Source: Geoalkalibacter_A sp034189505 (GTDB lineage Bacteria > Desulfobacterota > Desulfuromonadia > Desulfuromonadales > Geoalkalibacteraceae). From it: 9,299 nucleotides of DNA. Positions 1 through 5,905 of this stretch are shown one piece after another. Where the stretch lies: the NCBI GenBank assembly GCA_034189505.1, contig JAXHUR010000093.1, positions 1 to 9,299 on the forward strand. Direction: 5' to 3'. The notes beneath the pieces were generated by a model. That model was not told the DNA's origin. It saw only the letters and a list, made by a program, of their open reading frames with translations, and made no database searches. The position numbers were made by a program, and so were the translations under genes. Each line of letters begins with the position of its first letter. Within the stretch, counting starts at the first letter, position 1.

Positions 1-127
1 GTTCAACAAGAGATGAGCACTTCTCAAGCGTGCGATTCCAGACCGTAACTTCGAATCCAGCCTGTAGCAGATTCGACGCCATTGCATGCCCCATGATACC
101 AAGACCTAGAAAACCATATTTTTTCAT
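1..127 (-). CDS. NAD(P)-dependent beta-hydroxyacid dehydrogenase, N-terminal part (glyoxylate/succinic semialdehyde reductase-like)
   Basis: Only the first 42 codons are in the window; the gene runs off the left edge. The protein begins MKKYGFLGLGIMGHAMASNL, which shows the Rossmann dinucleotide-binding motif GLGIMG at residues 7-12, followed by the AMASNL helix and VTVWNRT (residues 30-36). In this family the N and R after the second strand favour NADP(H). These features place it in the 3-hydroxyisobutyrate dehydrogenase/6-phosphogluconate dehydrogenase-like superfamily. The beginning closely resembles Geobacter glyoxylate/succinic semialdehyde reductases, which reduce short aldehyde acids in the cytoplasm. 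The start at 127 is supported by a strong Shine-Dalgarno AAAGGAGG a few bases upstream (minus strand, about 131-138). The substrate cannot be fixed from this fragment. Confidence 0.85.
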   Translation of the reverse strand, partial: MKKYGFLGLGIMGHAMASNLLQAGFEVTVWNRTLEKCSSLVE

Positions 128-153
128 CGAACCTCCTTTTCTTCTTTCCATCA

Positions 154-183
154 ATTAAAATCTCTATTCGGAAATCTTAGCAA
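154..183 (-). promoter_or_regulatory. candidate sigma70-like promoter for the left-edge dehydrogenase
   Basis: Read on the minus strand, TTGCTA (178-183) and TTTAAT (154-159) are separated by 18 bases. They resemble -35 and -10 hexamers and lie 27-56 bases upstream of the start codon at 127. The region is AT-rich. This is a pattern match only. Confidence 0.3.
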
Positions 184-205
184 AAATAGTGAAGTTTAGG
201 AGAAC

Positions 206-257
206 AAAAAGGGGACAGGCTACTTTTCAGGAGGAAAAAGTAGCCTGTCCCCTTTTC
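206..257 (+). repeat. REP-like palindromic hairpin repeat, copy 1
   Basis: Two perfectly complementary 21-base arms (207-227 and 236-256) contain the core GGGGACAGGCTAC and its complement and enclose an 8-base loop, CAGGAGGA. Two more copies occur at 950-1003 and 7023-7074 in the same orientation. The element begins 28 bases past the stop codon of the SWIM gene on the minus strand, so it would be a hairpin in that 3' UTR. It resembles REP sequences mobilised by RAYT (IS200-like) transposases, but no such gene is in the window. Copies 1 and 3 also share flanks (AGAACA before, TTTTCAAG after). Confidence 0.9.
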
Positions 258-284
258 AAGACAATGTTTTTCGTTCAGGAAAAT

Positions 285-948
285 TCAGTGGCCGCAAACG
301 GTCAGATTCCAGGCTTTCTGAAGCGTCGCGAGGGTCCGGCTCTGCATGCCGATGGCCCTTTCTTTCTTTTTTTCCCATTGAGAAATTCTGCTGGCACTTA
401 TTTTCAGTCGTAACGCAAACTGGGCCTGAGTCTCGCCGAGGGACGATCTCCAGGCGAAGATGGCATTGCCGGTGAGTGGATCGGGGAAGGGAACCTTCGG
501 TAACGGTTCTCTATCCATTCCCTTTTGAATTGTCTTTTTTACTGGATTTTTTGTCGGGCAAACCGATGGGTCTGATCGGCCGGCAGTTGATCTGGACGTT
601 TTACCCGGTCGTGATTTCCTGGACGGAGTGGGCGGACATTCGACATCCAGGTTATCGGCTCCGGCCAGGTCGATGTCGAAAACATCGGCAATGCCAGATA
701 CCGCAATACGCCGTCGCGAGCTGCCTTTTCGGGTCGTATCGGCCAAGGCGGCGGAGACATCGACCAACTCTTCATGGTTGACCCCGCGGAGCACAAATAG
801 CATTTCAGGGGCCTGGTCCAGTCTGGCTCCCACACCGTAAAGTACCGCCGCAACATGCTTGCACATGCCGGCCCAGTCCAGGCAATCACAGTTGAATTTC
901 ATCTCGCCGGGCAAGGGGAAAAGACCCTCCTTTCGGTCCGACAGACAA
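285..948 (-). pseudogene. SWIM zinc-finger protein with C-terminal HTH, 5'-truncated
   Basis: The open frame continues upstream to 1049, but everything before about 948 is a read-through of the hairpin repeat (it encodes KKGTGYFFIRKSS) and the sequence beyond. Recognisable family sequence starts near EGLFPLPGEMKF. The SWIM zinc-binding motif CDCLDWAGMCKH (CxCx6CxH) follows, then the conserved VAAVLYGVGARLD. A low-complexity basic linker precedes a C-terminal helix-turn-helix, around ETQAQFALRLKISASRISQWE, of the XRE type. Relatives have a further N-terminal domain of roughly 100 residues ahead of the SWIM motif; it is absent here. The gene therefore appears to have lost its 5' end at the repeat. 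SWIM domains are thought to bind DNA or protein; the specific role is unknown. A short product from an internal start cannot be excluded. Confidence 0.72.
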
Positions 949-949
949 T

Positions 950-1003
950 AAAAAGGGGACAGGCTACTTTTCCTGATGAAAAAGTAGCCTGTCCCCTTTT
1001 TTT
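950..1003 (+). repeat. REP-like palindromic hairpin repeat, copy 2 (possible terminator)
   Basis: Perfect 21-base arms at 951-971 and 980-1000 enclose loop CCTGATGA. The right arm runs into seven T residues (997-1003). Read on the minus strand, the hairpin is followed by TTTTTATTG and begins about 18 bases after the yqaE stop codon. It therefore has the shape of a bidirectional rho-independent terminator for the DUF4112-yqaE transcript. It also abuts the truncated 5' end of the SWIM gene. Confidence 0.9.
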
Positions 1004-1020
1004 CGCAACAGATGTCAACG

Positions 1021-1178
1021 TCAGCGCTTGGCGATAATCCAAACGGCATGTACGATGCCGGGGATATAACCCAGCAGCGTCAGAAGGATGTTCAACCAGA
1101 ACGCCCCCCCAGGCCCACCTGCAGAAAAACACCCAGCGGCGGCAGAAGAATCGCGATCAGAATCCGAACCAGATCCAT
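1021..1178 (-). pseudogene. yqaE: YqaE/Pmp3 family small membrane protein, frameshifted
   Basis: Two frames together give a complete 52-residue Pmp3/YqaE (UPF0057) protein. The first starts MDLVRILIAILLPPLGVFLQ with VGLGG after it; the second continues AFWLNILLTLLGYIPGIVHA and ends VWIIAKR. The family is two hydrophobic helices linked by a conserved GYIPGI(V/I)HA segment and sits in the cytoplasmic membrane, where it is linked to ion and osmotic stress. The frames separate at a run of seven G (minus strand; 1104-1110), where eight would restore the protein. As written, translation stops at 1092 after 28 residues. The start at 1178 has a strong AAGGAGG ribosome site. It lies 57 bases downstream of the DUF4112 gene, probably in one operon. 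The shift is a real mutation, slipped-strand phase variation or a sequencing error. Confidence 0.85.
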
Positions 1179-1235
1179 AACTTTTCCTCCTTATTTCGTG
1201 TTTCTCCGCAGATTCTCGGAAAAACACCATAAAGA

Positions 1236-1712
1236 TCAGACTCCACCGGCCGCATTCAACAGCGCCCGTACCAGAACAAACCCAAGCATACCGACCAGCA
1301 TCACAAATACAACCAGCGCCGCCCCAAGCCCCCAGACAAACAGGCGGCTGGCGACCACAGTTTTACGCGGGTTGTCAAGATAGTCATTGAGCAGTTGAAC
1401 ATTGCGCTGGTTGGCTTTCCAGACGAAATCGAAAAGGTCTCCAAGCACAGGCACGGCGCCCACGACTGCATCAAGAGCAATATTAAAGGCCATCTTCAAC
1501 AAGACCGTTTTCGGTGCTCCCAGACGGGCCGCCTCCGAAAGGACCACACTGGAGATAAGTGCCCCAATCGTATCGCCGGCACCCGGAATGAGGCCGATCA
1601 ACCCGTCAAGACCGATACGTGCATCTAAGCCTGGAATCTTGATCGCGCTATCCAGATACCAGGCCAACCGTCCCAGTCTCTTTCTGGACTTTTCCTGCTC
1701 GTTTTTTTTCAT
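1236..1712 (-). CDS. DUF4112 domain-containing membrane protein
   Basis: This is an intact 158-residue protein. After a charged N-terminus (MKKNEQEKSRKRL) comes LAWYLDSAIKIPGL, then the glycine- and proline-rich GLDGLIGLIPGAGDTIGAL, and later AVVGAVPVLGDLFDFVWKAN. These paired P-G-x-GD motifs are the hallmark of DUF4112. A C-terminal hydrophobic stretch, roughly residues 122-152 (FVWGLGAALVVFVMLVGML), is a probable membrane helix, so the product is likely membrane-bound. No biochemical function is established for the family. The start ATG at 1712 has only a weak AGGGA upstream. It is followed by the yqaE-like gene on the same strand; both encode small membrane proteins, which suggests a membrane-stress unit. 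Confidence 0.85.
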   Translation of the reverse strand: MKKNEQEKSRKRLGRLAWYLDSAIKIPGLDARIGLDGLIGLIPGAGDTIGALISSVVLSEAARLGAPKTVLLKMAFNIALDAVVGAVPVLGDLFDFVWKANQRNVQLLNDYLDNPRKTVVASRLFVWGLGAALVVFVMLVGMLGFVLVRALLNAAGGV

Positions 1713-1751
1713 TCGGAATTCCCTGCCGACAATTGAAATCGCAAGGTTCTT

Positions 1752-2007
1752 CTACCAGCGGGCGCACATCAATATCGAATGAAGCACCCATTCATCGACC
1801 AACGGTTTGTAGAGGTTTTCAAAATTGCGCAGCCGGAGGCGAAACGCCGTATAATCACCGGTTCAGGGATGTTGTGACCACCCTCGCGCACTCTTTGCCG
1901 CATTCGGGCAATGGCGAGTTCCGGCGAAGCCAGACGAAGGTTGAACAACCGGCCTCCTTCGGAAGAAACTCTTCGGCGAAAGTGGTTTTCCCCGCACAAT
2001 TTAGCAT
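1752..2007 (-). pseudogene. zeta-toxin-like P-loop ATPase/kinase, decayed remnant
   Basis: Three pieces of one family appear in order but in different frames. The first (about 1950-2007) reads CAGKTTFAEEFLPKEAG, a Walker A loop with its following helix. After a frame change comes LRLASPELAIARMRQRVREG, continuing GHNIPEPVIIRRFASG. After a second, 1-base change near 1833 comes LRNFENLYKPLVDEW, ending at a stop at 1752. This is the motif order of zeta-toxin/COG4185-type ATPases (about 190 residues). The roughly 80-100 residues normally between Walker A and the LxLxSPELA segment are missing, and the first part of Walker A is degraded. The gene is therefore dead. Intact relatives phosphorylate a nucleotide sugar or similar small substrate, and some act as toxins. 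No antitoxin gene is seen beside it. Confidence 0.72.
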
Positions 2008-2140
2008 TTCCCATAATTTCAGTAACCAAAAAACCCTTAAAGCCGGCACAAGAGGAAGAATGAACAATAACCCCATACCATAGAGATAGAGGATAGACCC
2101 TCACAAAAGACGCTCCCTGTCACGTTTACGGCTGATCGTC

Positions 2141-2183
2141 TTTTCTTATCGTTCTCCTACCTCATATGCCTTTCCTTATCGTT
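2141..2183 (+). repeat. 13-bp direct repeats 30 bp apart upstream of ptxA
   Basis: TTTTCTTATCGTT (2141-2153) and TTTCCTTATCGTT (2171-2183) match at 12 of 13 positions and are exactly 30 bases apart, about three helical turns. They lie 100-143 bases before the ptxA start. This phasing is typical of a regulator binding one face of DNA. No known consensus (such as a Pho box) fits. Confidence 0.5.
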
Positions 2184-2204
2184 TTTTTATTATCCCCTAA
2201 CGGA

Positions 2205-2228
2205 ACTTTTACACGGCGAAGTAAAAGT
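2205..2228. promoter_or_regulatory. perfect dyad, candidate operator of the ptx operon
   Basis: ACTTTTAC (2205-2212) and GTAAAAGT (2221-2228) are exact inverted repeats separated by ACGGCGAA. The site lies 55 bases upstream of ptxA. LysR-type regulators bind dyads of about this size, so PtxE, encoded at the end of the operon, is the natural candidate ligand. The even-numbered centre departs slightly from the classic T-N11-A form. No convincing -35/-10 pair could be fixed; TATACG at 2228-2233 is a weak -10 candidate overlapping the dyad. Confidence 0.45.
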
Positions 2229-2283
2229 ATACGGGCTGCCGGATCGGGCCTTTGCGACAATCAATTCATCAAGGGAGACGAAA

Positions 2284-3102
2284 ATGATTCAACTTGAGCA
2301 GGTGAGCGTTACCTATCCCGGCGGTTTAACCGCCCTGCACCTCACCAGCATCGAATTCCGACGGGGCGAATTCACCGTTCTGCTCGGCGCCTCGGGAGCT
2401 GGCAAATCGACTTTGCTGCGCTGCCTCAATCACCTCACCCTCCCGAGTACGGGGGGGATAACTGTCGACGGCTTGGGCAGCCTGGATCGGCGCGCGGTGC
2501 TGTTGACTCACCGCCGCCGCACCGGCATGGTCTTCCAGCAGCACCAGCTAATCGGCCGGCGAAGCGTGCTGCAGAATGTGCTTATCGGCCGGCTCGGCTA
2601 TCACTCTACCCTGCGCAGCCTGCTGCCGTTGCCCAAGGAAGACCATTTCGTAGCGCTGGAGGCCCTGGAACGGGTCGGGGTTTTGCACAAGGCTCTGGAG
2701 CGGGTGGACAGCCTCTCCGGCGGCGAACAGCAGCGGGTGGGCATTGCCAGAGCCATCGCCCAACGGCCGCAGATGGTACTAGCCGATGAACCGGTGGCCA
2801 GTCTCGACCCGAGCACCTCGGAGCGGGTGCTGGGCCTCATCAAGAAAATATGCGCCGAGGATCACATCCCGGCGGTGGTCAGCCTGCACCAGGTGAATCT
2901 GGCCCGGCAGTTCGCCGACCGCATCGTCGGCATCGCCGCCGGCCAAGTGGTCTACGACGGAGCCCCCGAAGGGCTCAAAGACGATTTCCTGCATGCCATC
3001 TACAACCAGTCCTCGGCACAAGCCCGGACGAGAACGAAGATCGGACACCTGCAGCCTTCCTTTAACCTGACACCCTGGAACGCGGATGAAAAAAGGGCGT
3101 AG
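2284..3102 (+). CDS. ptxA: phosphite ABC transporter ATP-binding protein PtxA (PhnC family)
   Basis: The 272-residue protein is the cytoplasmic ATPase that powers phosphite uptake. It has all ABC motifs: Walker A GASGAGKST (35-43), Q-loop VFQQHQL (83-89), signature LSGGEQQR (144-151), Walker B MVLADEP (164-170), D-loop SLDP (173-176) and the switch histidine in SLHQVN (H202). Overall it matches PhnC, the ATPase of phosphonate importers. The substrate is inferred to be phosphite because the operon contains PtxD and no C-P lyase gene. The ATG at 2284 is supported by AAGGGAG at 2271-2277, six bases upstream. About 30 residues after 240 (rich in R, Q and K) form a variable tail. It is the first gene of a five-gene same-strand operon. 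Generic annotation would be phnC. Confidence 0.93.
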   Translation: MIQLEQVSVTYPGGLTALHLTSIEFRRGEFTVLLGASGAGKSTLLRCLNHLTLPSTGGITVDGLGSLDRRAVLLTHRRRTGMVFQQHQLIGRRSVLQNVLIGRLGYHSTLRSLLPLPKEDHFVALEALERVGVLHKALERVDSLSGGEQQRVGIARAIAQRPQMVLADEPVASLDPSTSERVLGLIKKICAEDHIPAVVSLHQVNLARQFADRIVGIAAGQVVYDGAPEGLKDDFLHAIYNQSSAQARTRTKIGHLQPSFNLTPWNADEKRA

Positions 3103-3160
3103 TAATACGCTGTGGCCCGTCCTTAACACAAAAATTCACGATGAAGAAGGGAGAACTACC

Positions 3161-4018
3161 ATGAAAACGCTTTTCACAAGCCTCATCCTGCTGACGGGAC
3201 TGTTCTGCACCGCGGCCGGCGCCGCACCGCAGGCCGACCCGGACACCCTGAAGGTGGCATTGCTTCCGGACGAAAACGCCGCCACGGTGATCAAGAACAA
3301 CAAACCGCTGCAGGCTTACCTGGAACAGAAGCTGGGCAAAAAGATCGAGCTGGTGGTGACCACCGACTACTCCTCCATGATCGAAGCGATGCGCCACGGT
3401 CGCATCGACTTGGGTTATTTCGGTCCCCTGTCGTACGTGCTCGCCAAGTCGAAGAGCGACATCGAGGCCTTCGCCGCACTGAAAAAGAATGGCGCCACGA
3501 CCTACCACGCTGTGTTGATCGGCAACGTCGAGGCCGGGGTCTTCGGCTATGAAGATATCAAGGGCAAGGACGTGGTGTTCGGCGACATCGCCTCCACCTC
3601 CAGCCACCTGATCCCCAAGGCAATGATGGCTGGGCACCAATTGAGTCATGAAAGAGACTACCGTGAGCACTTCGTCGGCTCCCACGATGCCGTGGCCATG
3701 GCGGTGATGAACGGGCGGGCCCAGGTCGGCGGCCTGAGCCAACCGATCTTCAAGTCCCTGGTCGAACGGGGGGTAGTGGATGCCAGCAAGGTCAAGGTAA
3801 TTGAGGTGTCCAAGCCCTTTCCCCAGTATCCTTGGACCATGCGCTCGAACTTGGCACCGGAACTGAAGGAGCGTATCCGTAAGGCTTTCTTCGAATTGGA
3901 CGACCCGGTGGTTCTAAAATCTTTCAAGGCCGATGGTTTCGCTCCCATCGCCGACAGCGATTACGACGCCGTGCGTGAATTAGGTAAATTGTTGAATCTG
4001 GACTTCGCCAAGATGTAA
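3161..4018 (+). CDS. ptxB: phosphite-binding periplasmic protein PtxB (PhnD family)
   Basis: This 285-residue protein is the solute receptor of the PtxABC importer. It starts with a Sec signal peptide: MKTLF, a hydrophobic core to about residue 17, and likely cleavage after AGA near residue 21. The cysteine in LTGLFC does not sit in a good lipobox. Mature-protein landmarks of the PhnD/PtxB family are VALLPDENAATV (32-43), the DLGYFGPLSYVLA strand-loop (83-95), and the anion-binding GDIASTSSHLIPK (141-153), with SHDAVAMAV at 174-182. PhnD proteins have ...DPASTSG... at the latter site. The frame extends upstream to 3086, but ATG 3161 is preferred: it has AAGGGAG at 3147-3153 and yields the signal peptide. 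It lies 58 bases after ptxA. Specificity for phosphite over phosphonates is inferred from the neighbouring ptxD. Confidence 0.9.
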   Translation: MKTLFTSLILLTGLFCTAAGAAPQADPDTLKVALLPDENAATVIKNNKPLQAYLEQKLGKKIELVVTTDYSSMIEAMRHGRIDLGYFGPLSYVLAKSKSDIEAFAALKKNGATTYHAVLIGNVEAGVFGYEDIKGKDVVFGDIASTSSHLIPKAMMAGHQLSHERDYREHFVGSHDAVAMAVMNGRAQVGGLSQPIFKSLVERGVVDASKVKVIEVSKPFPQYPWTMRSNLAPELKERIRKAFFELDDPVVLKSFKADGFAPIADSDYDAVRELGKLLNLDFAKM

Positions 4019-4024
4019 CCTGGC

Positions 4025-4060
4025 GCCGGCGCGTACCGGCCCACCGCCTTGCGCGCCGGC
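4025..4060 (+). other. intercistronic hairpin between ptxB and ptxC
   Basis: GCCGGCGCG (4025-4033) and CGCGCCGGC (4052-4060) are perfect 9-base inverted repeats around an 18-base loop, in the 68-base gap after the ptxB stop. There is no T-run, so it is unlikely to terminate fully. GC-rich hairpins after binding-protein genes commonly protect the upstream message and give more receptor than permease; that role is inferred here. Confidence 0.6.
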
Positions 4061-4086
4061 CCGAATTTGGAACTGGAATCCATATC

Positions 4087-4884
4087 ATGCCAAATACCTA
4101 TAATGAACTGTTTAGTCGCCGACAGCGCGAATTCCTCCGCACCTTTATACAACTTACAGTCGCACTGATTGTGGTCGCCGCCTGTTTCTTCTACGTCGGA
4201 CTGTTCGATCTCCAACGCCTCGCGGAGGGCGTTCCGAGCATTTTCGGCCTGCTGGGCGAAATGTTCCCACCCGACTTCAGCAACTTCTCCGACTGGCTTG
4301 CACCCCTTTGGGACACTCTGGCCATGAGCGTGGCAGGGACTGCGCTGGCGGTGATTTTTTCCGTCCTGTTAGCCCTGCTGGCGGCGCGCAATACCGCCCC
4401 ACACCCATTGGTCTACCAAGCCGCCCGCAGCCTCCTCAACGGCCTGCGTTCCATCCCCGAACTGATCATGGGCATCATCTTCGTGGCCGCGGTCGGCTTC
4501 GGCGCCCTGCCAGGGGTCCTGGCCCTGGGGCTGCACTCGGTGGGGATGGTCGGCAAGTTCTTCGCCGAATCCATCGAACACGTGGACACGGCTCCCGTGG
4601 AGGCGACCCGCGCCGCCGGCGCCAACAGCCTGCAGGTTATCTTCCACGGCATCCTGCCTCAGGTGCTGCCGCAGATGGCGGATGTCTGCATCTACCGCTG
4701 GGAGTACAATTTCCGTGCCTCCACGGTCATGGGCATGGTCGGCGCCGGCGGCATCGGCTTTGAGCTGATGGGCTCGCTGCGCATCATGCAGTACAGGGAA
4801 GTCTCGGCCATCCTGCTGGTGATCCTGGTCATGGTGACGCTGGTCGACGGCCTCAGCGCGGTGCTTCGCAAGAAATTCAAATAA
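4087..4884 (+). CDS. ptxC: phosphite ABC transporter permease PtxC (PhnE family)
   Basis: The 265-residue inner-membrane protein forms the channel of the PtxABC importer, presumably as a dimer. Hydrophobic segments lie near residues 21-40, 76-99, 125-156, 211-230 and 238-258. The cytoplasmic coupling (EAA) loop reads VEATRAAGANSLQVIFHGIL followed by P (171-191), which is the contact site for PtxA. The family-typical MGMVGAGGIGFEL stands at 215-227. Overall it matches PhnE permeases. The start ATG at 4087 has only a weak GGAA-type ribosome site, so translation may be low compared with ptxB. It follows the intercistronic hairpin and lies 12 bases before ptxD. Phosphite as substrate is inferred from context. 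Confidence 0.92.
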   Translation: MPNTYNELFSRRQREFLRTFIQLTVALIVVAACFFYVGLFDLQRLAEGVPSIFGLLGEMFPPDFSNFSDWLAPLWDTLAMSVAGTALAVIFSVLLALLAARNTAPHPLVYQAARSLLNGLRSIPELIMGIIFVAAVGFGALPGVLALGLHSVGMVGKFFAESIEHVDTAPVEATRAAGANSLQVIFHGILPQVLPQMADVCIYRWEYNFRASTVMGMVGAGGIGFELMGSLRIMQYREVSAILLVILVMVTLVDGLSAVLRKKFK

Positions 4885-4896
4885 TCGGGAGGAAAC

Positions 4897-5904
4897 ATGT
4901 CCAAACCCCGCGTCGTGATCACCCACTGGGTGCATCCCGAAGTCATCGACCTGCTGCAATCCCGCTGCGAGGTCGTCGCCAACCCCGGTCGCGAGACCCT
5001 GCCGGAGGAGAATCTCCGCCGGCAGGTCGCGGATGCCGAGGCCCTCATGGTGTTCATGCCCGATTCGGTGGACAGCGCCTTTCTCGACGCCTGCCCGCGT
5101 CTCAAGGTGATTAGCGCCGCCCTCAAGGGATACGACAACTTCGACGTCGATGCCTGTACCGAACGCGGCATCTGGTTCACCATCGTACCGGACCTGCTCA
5201 CCGCGCCTAATGCCGAGCTGACCATCGCCTTGTTGCTCGCTGCGGGCCGCCGCATGCTCGAAGGGGACCGCTTCATCCGCACCGGTAAGTTCAACGGCTG
5301 GCGCCCGGAACTATACGGAACAGGCCTGGCCGGGACGACCGTCGGCATTATCGGCATGGGTGCGGTCGGCCGCGCAATCGCCCTGCGTCTTGCCGGTTTC
5401 GAAACCCGCATCCAGTACGTGGACCCAGTGCCGCTGCCCCACGATCTGGAAGTGCAATGGAACGCCAAAGCTGTGCCCCTTGACGAACTATTGTCCCGCA
5501 GCGATTATGTACTGCCGATGGTACCGCTAAAGCCGGACACCTTGCATCTGATCGACAGGGACAAGCTCTCCCGGATGAAGGACGGCGCCATCCTGGTCAA
5601 CGCCTGTCGCGGCTCGGTTGTCGACGAGATCGCCGTGGCCGAAGCGCTGGCCTCTGGCAAGCTCGCCGCCTATGCGGCAGACGTGTTCGAACTGGAGGAA
5701 TGGACTCGTGACAACCGCCCCCGGGCGATTCCCTCGGCCCTGCTCGAACACCCCCGCACCGTTTTCACTCCCCACCTTGGTTCGGCAGTGGATACAGTAA
5801 GACGGGAGATCGCACTGGAGGCGGCTCGCAGCATCCTCCAGGCCCTCGCCGGCGAACGACCGCAAGGCGCCCTCAACGATTTGCAAAGATGGAAGCAGCT
5901 ATGA
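4897..5904 (+). CDS. ptxD: NAD-dependent phosphite dehydrogenase PtxD
   Basis: The 335-residue cytoplasmic enzyme oxidises phosphite to phosphate while reducing NAD+. It is a D-2-hydroxyacid dehydrogenase-fold protein with the Rossmann motif VGIIGMGAVG at 149-158. It aligns with Pseudomonas stutzeri WM88 PtxD nearly end to end with a constant +1 offset. The residues known to matter there are conserved: K77 (in ALKGYDNFDVDAC), R238 (NACRGSVVDE), E267 (YAADVFELEEW), H293 (TPHLGSAV), M54, W135, Y140 and R302. The conserved AADVFE(M/L)E(D/E)W and KG(F/Y)DNFDVDAC blocks separate PtxD from ordinary hydroxyacid dehydrogenases. At the cofactor-selecting position WM88 has E175-A176; here it is D176-P177. 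An acidic residue there favours NAD over NADP. GGGAGG at 4887-4892 marks the start. Its stop is one base before the ptxE start. Confidence 0.94.
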   Translation: MSKPRVVITHWVHPEVIDLLQSRCEVVANPGRETLPEENLRRQVADAEALMVFMPDSVDSAFLDACPRLKVISAALKGYDNFDVDACTERGIWFTIVPDLLTAPNAELTIALLLAAGRRMLEGDRFIRTGKFNGWRPELYGTGLAGTTVGIIGMGAVGRAIALRLAGFETRIQYVDPVPLPHDLEVQWNAKAVPLDELLSRSDYVLPMVPLKPDTLHLIDRDKLSRMKDGAILVNACRGSVVDEIAVAEALASGKLAAYAADVFELEEWTRDNRPRAIPSALLEHPRTVFTPHLGSAVDTVRREIALEAARSILQALAGERPQGALNDLQRWKQL

Positions 5905-5905
5905 A

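Noticed and set aside
189..413. Plus-strand 74-codon frame starting in hairpin copy 1
   Set aside because: It reads through the repeat and then antisense to the SWIM gene; no ribosome site supports it.
2105..2140. Possible Pho box at CTGTCAC (2117-2123)
   Set aside because: Only one half-site fits; the sequence 11 bases on (ACGGCTG) does not match the second half, so phosphate-regulon control is not supported by sequence.
3086..3160. Upstream start for ptxB at 3086, overlapping ptxA
   Set aside because: The added 25 residues would bury the signal peptide; ATG 3161 has a good ribosome site and begins the Sec signal.
4369..4959. 196-codon minus-strand frame
   Set aside because: Antisense to ptxC and the start of ptxD; His/Asp/Gln-rich shadow composition without motifs.
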